Below, in pieces: positions 1-5,309 of a stretch of DNA of 5,309 bases. Under the pieces are notes generated by a model, which was given only the letters and a program-made list of their open reading frames with translations, did not search any database and was not told where the DNA came from. Positions within the stretch are counted from its first letter, which is position 1; every line of letters begins with the position of its first letter. Made by a program: the position numbers and the translations under genes. Source of the DNA: JBFHER01 sp041584055 (GTDB taxonomy: Bacteria; Bacteroidota; Bacteroidia; Bacteroidales; UBA5342); assembly GCA_041584055.1 (NCBI GenBank), contig JBFHER010000277.1:1-5309 (forward strand), given 5' to 3'.

Positions 1-219
1 AGTCATGCGTGCCGTACTTCTCACAGCAACCCATCTGGGAATTTTGTCCCATGAGAATTCAGGGAATCCGCTGTCTGAAGCCTGTTCCGGATAAGTGCCG
101 GTAAATTTATGCGATGCCGGATAACTTGAGTAATCCATAACATCCCAGGTTTGACCATAAGCAGTTATACTCAAAAGTATTAACAAAATGACGTTAATAA
201 TGGAAGCCGTTTGTTTCAT
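1..219 (-). CDS. Secreted putative glycoside hydrolase, N-terminal part only (paralogue of the 2092-3300 product)
   Basis: Reading the minus strand from the ATG at 219-217 gives 73 codons without a stop, reaching the first base of the window, so the gene is cut at its 3' end. The product starts MKQTASIINVILLILLSITA, a typical Sec signal peptide with a short Lys-containing N-region and a hydrophobic core; cleavage is likely around residues 20-23 (A-Y-G-Q). Residues 52-67 read FPEFSWDKIPRWVAVR and match FPAFSWDNVPLYVHIR at residues 45-60 of the protein encoded at 2092-3300; the agreement continues to an R-x-T a few residues later. This is seen directly and makes the two proteins homologues; the glycosidase role is inferred from the fuller copy. 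The gene is divergent from the sulfatase gene at 717, with about 500 nt between them. The sequence before the start codon is A/T-rich with no Shine-Dalgarno site. Catalytic residues lie outside the window. Confidence 0.85.
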   Translation of the reverse strand, partial: MKQTASIINVILLILLSITAYGQTWDVMDYSSYPASHKFTGTYPEQASDSGFPEFSWDKIPRWVAVRSTARMT

Positions 220-259
220 GATTAAATAGTCTTTTTATACCATCAGGTTTTTAAATAGC

Positions 260-273
260 ACGTGGCAACACGT
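260..273. repeat. Short inverted repeat, 5-bp arms with a 4-nt spacer
   Basis: ACGTG (260-264), GCAA (265-268), CACGT (269-273): the arms are perfect reverse complements. The left arm also lies in a CACGTG palindrome (259-264). It sits 41 nt upstream of the minus-strand start codon at 219, so it could be an operator half-site pair or a small hairpin in that mRNA's leader. The arms are short enough that chance cannot be excluded. Confidence 0.35.
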
Positions 274-326
274 CATACTACTTTTAGTTAACAAAATAGA
301 ACTTTCCCTGCTTAAATTGCTTGCTC

Positions 327-346
327 AAATATGCTAAAAATATGCT
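327..346. repeat. Tandem direct repeat AAATATGCT, 11-nt period
   Basis: AAATATGCT occurs at 327-335 and again at 338-346, an 11-nt step, close to one helical turn. A related AAATTGCT lies just upstream at 314-321. Spaced like this, the copies would face the same side of the DNA, as expected for tandem contacts of a regulator. The regulatory role is inference; the repeats themselves are seen. Confidence 0.4.
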
Positions 347-357
347 GGTTTAAACCC

Positions 358-445
358 TTTTTGTACGGCATGCTTAGATTTATGTTGGCATTGTTGATTA
401 AGCCCCGGGAAGCTGGTGTTGTACTTTTTTTGTTCGAATGCATGC
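358..445. repeat. Imperfect direct repeat TTTTTGTwCG followed by GCATGC, two copies
   Basis: TTTTTGTACG at 358-367 is followed directly by the palindrome GCATGC (368-373). TTTTTGTTCG at 427-436 is followed after 3 nt by GCATGC (440-445). The two blocks are about 70 nt apart. Possible regulator sites or an old local duplication; low-complexity T runs make part of the similarity cheap. Confidence 0.25.
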
Positions 446-593
446 CACTCCGATTGATATAAGCATAAACTTGGTGGATATGAGTATGAGTTACGATTTA
501 AATAAGCGTTATTTTGAAATTGAATATTGGAGGTATTCTCATGCCGGATTCATGATGAGTGCAAAGGAGTACCTCAATTATAAACATGTTTAA
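438..593 (+). CDS. Possible small ORF, 51 aa, unknown
   Basis: An ATG at 438 opens a frame of 51 codons ending in TAA at 591-593; the frame is open back to a stop at 399-401. The translation begins MHATPIDISINLVDMSMSYD and includes an aromatic-rich stretch FEIEYWRYSHAGF. It has no signal peptide, no membrane segment and no motif that I recognise, and there is no ribosome binding site before the ATG. It could be a small leader protein, the degraded 3' end of an older gene, or chance. It lies on the same strand as the sulfatase gene, 123 nt upstream of its start. Confidence 0.2.
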   Translation: MHATPIDISINLVDMSMSYDLNKRYFEIEYWRYSHAGFMMSAKEYLNYKHV

Positions 594-638
594 TAAAAGG
601 AAACAGTGAGAGCCCTGAATGAAAGAAGGGCAAGGTAG

Positions 639-644
639 AAGGAG
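639..644 (+). promoter_or_regulatory. Shine-Dalgarno-like AAGGAG before an alternative TTG start
   Basis: AAGGAG at 639-644 is followed after 9 nt by a TTG at 654 that is in frame with the sulfatase. Using it would add 21 residues (beginning MLNRLKMLIC) before the signal peptide. I prefer the ATG at 717: it gives a normal signal peptide directly and has the A/T-rich context seen at the other starts here. The site may be a chance purine run in the 5' leader. Confidence 0.25.
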
Positions 645-716
645 ATAAACTGCTTGTTGAACAGGTTAAAGATGTTGATTTGTACACAGTTGTTCGAACT
701 TAAAATATCAAAGATA

Positions 717-2081
717 ATGAAACGAAATCCATTGAAAAGAATTGCCATGATTTTAGGATGCATGACACTTATGGCAAGCATTCCAAAACCCGCTGCTCTG
801 AGCCAAACCAGACCCAATATTGTGTTTATTTATGCGGATGACTGGGGTTGGGGTGATTTATCCTGCCATGGTAATACGTGGTTGAAAACGCCACAACTGG
901 ATCGCCTGGCTGAAGAGGGCATTGATTTTCAACAATTCAATGTGCTTGCACCCGTGTGTTCACCAAGCCGTGTGGCGGTGATGACAGGTCGATTCCCTTC
1001 ACGTTATGGTGTTAATCATGTGATGGGAAACAAAAGGGGGATGCCGGAGATGCCGGACTGGCTTGATCCCTCTGCGCCAACCATTCCAAAATATTTTAAA
1101 GCGGCTGGCTACAAAACCGGACATTTTGGAAAGTGGCATCTGGGTACAGGAATCCCAACAATGGCTGACTATGGGATCGACGAGTCAGGCGTTTATGGTG
1201 GTCCCGGACCGAAAATCGATCGCAGGGGCAACGCGATTCCCGAACGTGCTGTGGAATTTATTGAGAAACACAAGGACCAACCATTTTATTTGAATGTCTG
1301 GTTGCACGAAAGCCATCTGAACCACCATCCTTCTAAGGAATCACTTGAGATGTGGAAGCATCTTGATGAACAAAAGCAAGTATATGCAGCAGTGATCACC
1401 GATGGTGACAACAAGGTAGGAATGATCCTTGATGCCTTGAAGCGCTTTGGCCTTGAAAAAAATACAATTGTTGTTTTTTCAAGCGACAATGGTCCTGAAA
1501 ATACCGGTGGGCTTGATCAAAAAGGAGAACCTGGAGCCTGGCGTTCTTACTATAGCGTTGGTGAAACAGGTGGGTTGAGGGGACGTAAGCGCAGTCTTTA
1601 CGAAGGGGGTGTGCGTGTGCCATTTATCCTTCGTTGGCCAGGACATGCTCCTGCAGGTGTTAAGAACGAAGAAACTGTTCTCACCGCTGTGGATTTATTT
1701 CCAACCTTCTGTGCCGCTGCCGGCATCAGTTACCCCGCACAAGCCAGGGGCGATGGTGAGAATCTGCTGGAGGCCTTTCACGGCAAACCTGTGCTACGTA
1801 CCAGACCACTCTTCTGGCGATATGGCCCAAATGATGTGGCTGTGCGTGAGGGCGATTGGAAGCTGGTGACCACAATGGATAACACCATAACAGAATTGCA
1901 CAATCTGAAAATGGATCGTGCCGAGGCTGAAGCAAAGGATTTGTCGAAAGTGCATCCCGAGATAACTGCGCGTCTTAAAAAGATGGTGGTGAATTGGTAC
2001 GCAACCCTGCCCTCTGAAGTTGACCCAGCCTGTGTTAATCCCCAAAAAAGAAAAAAGTCAGAAGTCAATGAAGATGAATAA
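717..2081 (+). CDS. Exported type I sulfatase (formylglycine-dependent), GALNS-like
   Basis: A 454-aa sulfatase of the alkaline phosphatase superfamily, hydrolysing sulfate esters, probably on a glycan. With the ATG at 717, residues 1-30 (MKRNPLKRIAMILGCMTLMA, then a polar stretch to Q30) form a Sec signal. The core follows in the family's order: PNIVFIYADD with metal ligands D41/D42, the C-S-P-S-R signature with C81 as the residue converted to formylglycine and R85, GKWHLG with K139 and H141, H197/H200 in an HESH motif, SSDNG with metal ligands D257/N258, and G-R-K-R-S-L-Y-E-G-G with K291. All key residues are present and length is normal for the family. The GLRGRKRSLYEGG stretch resembles N-acetylgalactosamine-6-sulfatase-type enzymes, but the substrate is not determined. 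First gene of the plus-strand run; the next start is 10 nt (or 40 nt) after its stop, suggesting one transcript. A cysteine at residue 15 (I-L-G-C) could be a lipobox, but it comes after a very short hydrophobic stretch. Confidence 0.93.
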   Translation: MKRNPLKRIAMILGCMTLMASIPKPAALSQTRPNIVFIYADDWGWGDLSCHGNTWLKTPQLDRLAEEGIDFQQFNVLAPVCSPSRVAVMTGRFPSRYGVNHVMGNKRGMPEMPDWLDPSAPTIPKYFKAAGYKTGHFGKWHLGTGIPTMADYGIDESGVYGGPGPKIDRRGNAIPERAVEFIEKHKDQPFYLNVWLHESHLNHHPSKESLEMWKHLDEQKQVYAAVITDGDNKVGMILDALKRFGLEKNTIVVFSSDNGPENTGGLDQKGEPGAWRSYYSVGETGGLRGRKRSLYEGGVRVPFILRWPGHAPAGVKNEETVLTAVDLFPTFCAAAGISYPAQARGDGENLLEAFHGKPVLRTRPLFWRYGPNDVAVREGDWKLVTTMDNTITELHNLKMDRAEAEAKDLSKVHPEITARLKKMVVNWYATLPSEVDPACVNPQKRKKSEVNEDE

Positions 2082-2091
2082 GCGAATTTAA

Positions 2092-3300
2092 ATGAGGTCA
2101 ATCACACATAAATTAAACAAAATGAATAGAATACTGGCAGTGATCGTGATCACTATTTTACTTGCCCCCATGGGGATGCTTCAGGCAAAAGAACTGCCCC
2201 TGAATCCAGCGAAAGAAAATCGGTTTCCGGCTTTCTCATGGGACAATGTTCCCCTGTACGTGCACATCCGAAAGGATACCCGATTCACTGATGAGGAGAT
2301 TAAATACCTTGCAACGTTCCCTCTTATCACCTTTGAAAAAACAACCGGAAATAAAGATTTTGGTTCCACGGATGCTGGAACCCTGGAGGCTGCCCGGGCG
2401 GTGAAAGCCATCAATCCGGATACAAAAATATTGTACTACCGAAACGTAATTGTACATTACGGCGGCTATGCGGCAAACAGTCAATTGAATGATATCCCCG
2501 GGGCTTTTCTGGTGGATAAGAATGGCAATGATAAACTCATTCGGGAGCGCTTGCAAGCCTACGACCTTTCAAACAAGGCAGTACGGGATTGGTGGATCAA
2601 AGCGGCAAAGGATGTTTGTTCTGATCCTTCCATTGACGGGATTTTTCTGGATGGTGTAGTGAAGGTTGTTGAGCCCATTTTTCTGCAAAACGTCATCACC
2701 AAAGAGAAGAAAGCTGCCGAATTGGAGGGCTATGTGACAATGATGGAAGATACACGGAAGATGCTCGGTCCTAAAAAACTGATGCTTGCAAATATCATAA
2801 GAGCACGTTTCCCTGATTCCGGCCTCAGTTATCTTAAGGCGCTTGATGGTTCCTACATCGAAGGCTTTGAGGGTGCTGTCGGGATGTCAAAGAAAGATTA
2901 TGTGGCAAAAGGCATTGCGGCCATTCAGCAGGCTGCACAGGAGGGATCCATCATTGCCTATACCTGTAGTCTGGGACGCAATCAGCAAGATGCAGATGAG
3001 GCTCCCAGGGCCAAAAACGACAACGAGAAACCGCTTAAATATGATGCGAATAGCCGTTTTGATTACCAGTTGGCCATGTTCCTGATTTTCGCCGAGAAGT
3101 ACAGTTACTTTGATTTAAAAGACAGCTATGACGCAAAATCAAGTCGCACCTGGATGACCCATCCTGAGGTTTATAAACGCCCACTGGGTGCACCCAAAGG
3201 ACCTGCTGTTAGGAAGGGCTACACATATACGCGTGAGTATGCACATGCATCGGTGTGGCTGGACATTGAAAATGAAACTGGTAAAATAGAGTGGAAATAG
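2092..3300 (+). CDS. Exported putative glycoside hydrolase, TIM-barrel type
   Basis: A 402-aa exported protein (392 aa if the in-frame ATG at 2122 is used, which has the more A-rich context and gives MNRILAVIVITILLAPMGML as signal). Cleavage is likely after A32 (L-Q-A|K-E). The mature part opens with FPAFSWDNVPLYVHIR (45-60), shared with the minus-strand protein at 1-219. Alternating strands and helices then suggest a (beta/alpha)8 barrel: TKILYYRN, a W-W-I-K helix, SIDGIFLDG (D182, D187), KKLMLANI, and YIEGFEG (E257, E260). Asp and Glu near strand ends are the expected layout of retaining or inverting glycosidases, so these four are candidate catalytic residues. The last 40 residues (R-P-L-G-A-P-K-G-P-A onward) look like a small beta domain. 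The overall look is that of uncharacterised 'putative glycosyl hydrolase' families such as GHL15 or GH114-like proteins; I cannot fix the family. Probably co-transcribed with the upstream sulfatase. Confidence 0.85.
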   Translation: MRSITHKLNKMNRILAVIVITILLAPMGMLQAKELPLNPAKENRFPAFSWDNVPLYVHIRKDTRFTDEEIKYLATFPLITFEKTTGNKDFGSTDAGTLEAARAVKAINPDTKILYYRNVIVHYGGYAANSQLNDIPGAFLVDKNGNDKLIRERLQAYDLSNKAVRDWWIKAAKDVCSDPSIDGIFLDGVVKVVEPIFLQNVITKEKKAAELEGYVTMMEDTRKMLGPKKLMLANIIRARFPDSGLSYLKALDGSYIEGFEGAVGMSKKDYVAKGIAAIQQAAQEGSIIAYTCSLGRNQQDADEAPRAKNDNEKPLKYDANSRFDYQLAMFLIFAEKYSYFDLKDSYDAKSSRTWMTHPEVYKRPLGAPKGPAVRKGYTYTREYAHASVWLDIENETGKIEWK

Positions 3301-3401
3301 AACTGTCCGGAAGAGGAGGTCATTTTTTACGAAGTTCTGTTAAGGCATTTTCCTGAAATTTGAGATAAATAAAATAAATTTAAAAGAAATAAAACTGACT
3401 T
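3301..3401 (+). other. Short intergenic gap, no clear terminator
   Basis: The 101 nt between the two glycosidase-like genes contain a purine-rich AAGAGGAGG at 3311-3319, too far from the next ATG to serve it, and a long A/T-rich leader before 3402. AGAACT (3299-3304) and AGTTCT (3333-3338) are complementary but 28 nt apart and not followed by a T run, so I do not call a terminator; read-through between the genes is plausible. Confidence 0.4.
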
Positions 3402-4448
3402 ATGAAATCATATGTGATAATAATGTACATGCTTGGACTAACACTGTTTCTACCTTCATGTAAACAAGATGACATGTCCATCAAAGAGTCTTCATTTTGT
3501 AAATCGCTGGTTCCTGGCAATTTTATCCTTGAAGCAGAAGATGGTTGGTGGAACTGGTGCATGGCTCCCATTTACGATGAAGAAGGGAAACTGCATATTT
3601 TTATGTCCTCAATTCCTGATAGTGCCAGTTGGTCCTCGGCCAGCAAAATTGTACACTTCGTGGCGGATAAGCCAGAAGGGCCTTATCAGTTTGTGGATAC
3701 AACCTTCTCAAGTAAAACAGCAAGTTATCACAATCCTCAGATTTCAAAAGTAGGCGACACTTACGTACTTGTGTATTTGCTGCGGGACAATGCAAATAAA
3801 TCAAACCGCCAACAAGTTGGGATTGCAACAACAAAATCCCTGGATGAGCCCTGGGTAGAAAGCCCGTATAACCCAATCATCAAAGCCGAAGGGAAAATGG
3901 GTGATGCCAATGTAAACCATGCTTCAAACCCCACCTTCGTGGTGGATGCAGATGGGAAGTACCGGATCTATTATAAATCAATGACTGACAAATACAAACC
4001 CAAACAGTACAGGGAAATATCTCTTGCGATCAGCGATAAAATTGAAGGACCGTACGAAAACTACCAGGATAATCCCCTGATCAGTTATGCCCATTTGAAC
4101 ATTGATATTGAAGATCCATACGCGTTTTTTTACAAAGGAATGTACTATATGATTGTAGAAGATCGTATGGGTGTTAAAAATGCCCTTGAGGGAAATCCAA
4201 TCCCTGAAAAAGACATTAAGCCCGGAGGAAACAGACCTGGTTTAATATACAAATCGAAGGACGGCATAAATTGGGGCAAACCTGAAGTTGGCTATCAAAC
4301 CAACAAACATTATTTTGAACATGCACTGGCTCGCACCGAACGCCCACACATTTTATGGAAAGATGGAAAACCGGAGTGTCTCTTTCTTGCCTGTCATGAT
4401 GAAGATCCCACCGCAGGATTTTTTCTGAGAATAGAAGGATGGGATTAG
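3402..4448 (+). CDS. Lipoprotein, five-bladed beta-propeller glycosidase-like protein (GH43/GH117-like)
   Basis: A 348-aa lipoprotein. The signal ends in L-F-L-P-S-C with C20 as the lipidated residue, followed by K-Q-D-D, close to the Lys/Asp-rich export signal known for surface lipoproteins of Bacteroidota, so a cell-surface location is likely. The rest shows five similar units, each opening with x-P and followed by two strands: MAPIYDEEGKLHIF (P56), HNPQISKVGDTYVLVY (P112), SNPTFVVDADGKYRIYY (P177), EDPYAFFYKGMYYMIV (P239) and ERPHILWKDGKPECLF (P315). This is the five-bladed propeller of the GH43/32/62/68/117/130 superfamily. The Asp that GH43 enzymes carry before Pro in blades 1 and 2 is A55 and N111 here; acids are at D168, E237/D238 and E313. 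It is therefore an atypical member rather than a plain arabinofuranosidase or xylosidase. The preceding 101-nt gap has A-rich sequence before the ATG and no Shine-Dalgarno site. Confidence 0.85.
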   Translation: MKSYVIIMYMLGLTLFLPSCKQDDMSIKESSFCKSLVPGNFILEAEDGWWNWCMAPIYDEEGKLHIFMSSIPDSASWSSASKIVHFVADKPEGPYQFVDTTFSSKTASYHNPQISKVGDTYVLVYLLRDNANKSNRQQVGIATTKSLDEPWVESPYNPIIKAEGKMGDANVNHASNPTFVVDADGKYRIYYKSMTDKYKPKQYREISLAISDKIEGPYENYQDNPLISYAHLNIDIEDPYAFFYKGMYYMIVEDRMGVKNALEGNPIPEKDIKPGGNRPGLIYKSKDGINWGKPEVGYQTNKHYFEHALARTERPHILWKDGKPECLFLACHDEDPTAGFFLRIEGWD

Positions 4449-4563
4449 TTTAGAAATTATTAAAGCCTTAGTTGAAATCTAAGCAGTCGTAGCAATTCGT
4501 TTTGAAGTCACATCTCTCTTTTTTATGATGATGGAAAGGCTTCATACTTTAAAAATTATAATC
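4449..4563 (+). other. Intergenic gap with weak inverted repeats
   Basis: The 115 nt before the second sulfatase hold a weak hairpin, GCCTTAG (4465-4471) against CTAAGC (4479-4484) with one bulged C, without a following T run, and a distant 7-bp complementary pair AAGCCTT (4463-4469) and AAGGCTT (4536-4542). Neither is a convincing terminator. A/T-rich sequence leads into the ATG at 4564. A separate promoter for the second sulfatase is possible but not demonstrable. Confidence 0.35.
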
Positions 4564-5309
4564 ATGTCAAAAAAAAAATTTAACATTTCTGTTTTATTAT
4601 TTATTCTGAGCATCATGCCTTTTTTTAAAGGAAATGCCTCAGAACCTTCAGTGCAAAAACCAAACATAATCATTGTGATTACGGATGATCAGGGGATGGG
4701 TGATCTTGCATGCATGGGCAATCCCTATGTGAAAACACCCAACATTGATAGGTTTTACAGCGATGCAATCCGTTTTACCAATTACCATGTATCTACAACC
4801 TGTGCTCCAAGCCGGGGGTCTTTAATGACAGGAAGGCATACCAACAGGTTAAATGTATTTCATACAATTACTGGCCGTTCAATCCTGTTTGAGGATGAAG
4901 TAATCCTTCCTCAGATTTTAGCTCAAAATGGCTACGTAAACGGGATGTTTGGGAAATGGCATCTTGGGGATAACTATCCTTCTCGCCCGGAAGACAGAGG
5001 CTTTCATGAGGTGGTGCGACATGGTGGAGGCGGGATCACTCAGGGCCCCGACTATTGGAAAAATGATTATTTTGATGACACTTTCTGGCACAATGGTAAA
5101 ACGGAACCGTATAACGGATATTGCACCGATGTATTTTTTAGAGAAGCATTGAAATTTATTGAGAAAAACCAGGATCATCCGTTTTTCTGCTACCTTTCAA
5201 CCAATGCACCCCATGCTCCCTACAACCTGCCTGAATCATATTTTAATTTGTACAAAGAGAACCCTAATCTGAAGGAAAATGTGCAACGGTTTTATGGTAT
5301 GATAACTAA
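4564..5309 (+). CDS. Exported type I sulfatase, N-terminal part (cut by the window end)
   Basis: The frame from the ATG at 4564 stays open for 248 codons to the window edge, roughly half of a usual sulfatase. MSKKKFNISVLLFILSIMPF and the following KGNA form a Sec signal, with cleavage probably after A25. The core shows PNIIIVITDDQG with metal ligands D41/D42, C-A-P-S-R with C80 as the formylglycine precursor and R84, MTGR, FGKWHLGD with K131 and H133, and N-A-P-H-A-P with H217. The second metal-ligand pair (DNG) and C-terminal domain lie beyond the window. It differs from sulfatase 1 in length of the loop after GKWHLG and in its GYCTDVFFREALKFIE segment, typical of a different sulfatase subfamily ('arylsulfatase' in Bacteroidota and Planctomycetes), so it likely removes a sulfate at another position. 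Three in-frame ATGs at 4525-4533 would add up to 13 residues (MMMERL...); the ATG at 4564 gives the cleaner signal peptide. Confidence 0.9.
   Translation, partial: MSKKKFNISVLLFILSIMPFFKGNASEPSVQKPNIIIVITDDQGMGDLACMGNPYVKTPNIDRFYSDAIRFTNYHVSTTCAPSRGSLMTGRHTNRLNVFHTITGRSILFEDEVILPQILAQNGYVNGMFGKWHLGDNYPSRPEDRGFHEVVRHGGGGITQGPDYWKNDYFDDTFWHNGKTEPYNGYCTDVFFREALKFIEKNQDHPFFCYLSTNAPHAPYNLPESYFNLYKENPNLKENVQRFYGMIT
4569..4578 (+). repeat. A10 homopolymer inside codons 2-5 of sulfatase 2
   Basis: Ten consecutive A residues follow directly on the start region (codons Ser-Lys-Lys-Lys). One-base slippage here would frameshift the gene almost at its start. Lys-rich signal N-regions in A/T-rich genomes produce such runs easily, so a regulatory role is only a possibility. 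Confidence 0.5.

Larger units (their letters stand above)
220..716. other. Divergent intergenic region, probable control region
   Basis: This stretch of about 500 nt separates the minus-strand gene (start at 219) from the plus-strand sulfatase gene (start at 717), so promoters for both directions should lie here. I looked for the Bacteroidota promoter pattern (TTTG, about 20 nt, then TAnnTTTG) on both strands and found no full match, so no promoter is called. What it holds: a dyad at 260-273, two copies of AAATATGCT at 327-335 and 338-346 with a shorter AAATTGCT at 314-321, a pair of TTTTTGTwCG plus GCATGC blocks at 358-373 and 427-445, a 51-codon ORF of doubtful reality at 438-593, and a Shine-Dalgarno-like AAGGAG at 639-644. 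No tRNA, sRNA or transposon remnant was recognised. Confidence 0.6.

Noticed and set aside
172..179. TACTTTTG on the minus strand, matching the Bacteroidota -7 box TAnnTTTG
   Set aside because: It lies inside the signal-peptide codons of the minus-strand gene and would start transcription after the start codon; most likely chance.
590..817. Minus-strand 75-codon ORF with a hydrophobic stretch
   Set aside because: It overlaps the leader and signal-peptide region of sulfatase 1; the hydrophobicity and Phe content follow from A/T-rich sequence read in reverse.
1778..2101. 107-codon minus-strand ORF
   Set aside because: It is a shadow of the sulfatase 1 C-terminal region; the plus strand carries clear family motifs and the minus-strand translation has no recognisable feature.
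2236..2556. 106-codon minus-strand ORF
   Set aside because: It lies fully inside the 402-aa glycosidase-like gene, has no signal or motif, and conflicts with the well-supported plus-strand frame.
4463..4542. Intrinsic terminator after the propeller lipoprotein gene
   Set aside because: The 7-bp arms are 66 nt apart and the nearer hairpin is weak and bulged, with no T run directly after it.
4918..5178. Overlapping ORFs on both strands in the distal region
   Set aside because: Both are inside the second sulfatase, whose frame holds GKWHLG and the other family motifs.
5307..5309. TAA at the very end of the window as the stop codon of sulfatase 2
   Set aside because: It is out of frame: the last full codon is ACT at 5305-5307, and the remaining AA begins the next codon. 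The gene is also missing its DNG motif and C-terminal domain, so it continues.

Overview
The window looks like part of a polysaccharide-degradation (PUL/CAZyme-type) locus of a Bacteroidota bacterium, probably one living on sulfated glycans of marine or host origin. The reasons are: several exported proteins in a row, two different formylglycine-type sulfatases interleaved with two glycoside-hydrolase-like proteins, A/T-rich sequence rather than Shine-Dalgarno sites before most starts, and a lipoprotein whose lipobox cysteine is followed by a Lys/Asp-rich surface-export-like signal. The taxon is an inference; there is no rRNA, SusC/SusD pair or other marker in the window.

Layout. Positions 1-219 (minus strand) hold the first 73 codons of a secreted protein that runs off the left edge. 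Its mature N-terminus is clearly related to the 402-aa protein encoded at 2092-3300, so the locus carries two paralogues of one putative glycosidase family, on opposite strands. A long divergent intergenic region (220-716) follows, with tandem AAATATGCT copies, a small dyad, a second repeated motif and one doubtful small ORF. Then come four genes on the plus strand: sulfatase 1 (717-2081), the TIM-barrel-like putative glycosidase (2092-3300, 10 nt after the sulfatase stop), a five-bladed beta-propeller lipoprotein of the GH43/GH117-like superfamily (3402-4448), and the first 248 codons of a second, different sulfatase (4564 to the right edge).

How they may work together (inference): the propeller lipoprotein may act at the cell surface, while the two sulfatases and the TIM-barrel-like enzymes, which carry Sec signals, act in the periplasm or outside. 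The sulfatases would remove sulfate esters at different positions so that the glycosidases can cleave the backbone or side residues. Both sulfatases have the Cys-type C-x-P-S-R motif, so they need a formylglycine-generating maturase encoded elsewhere. The substrate cannot be named from this sequence. No RNA gene, CRISPR array, insertion sequence or convincing intrinsic terminator was seen.
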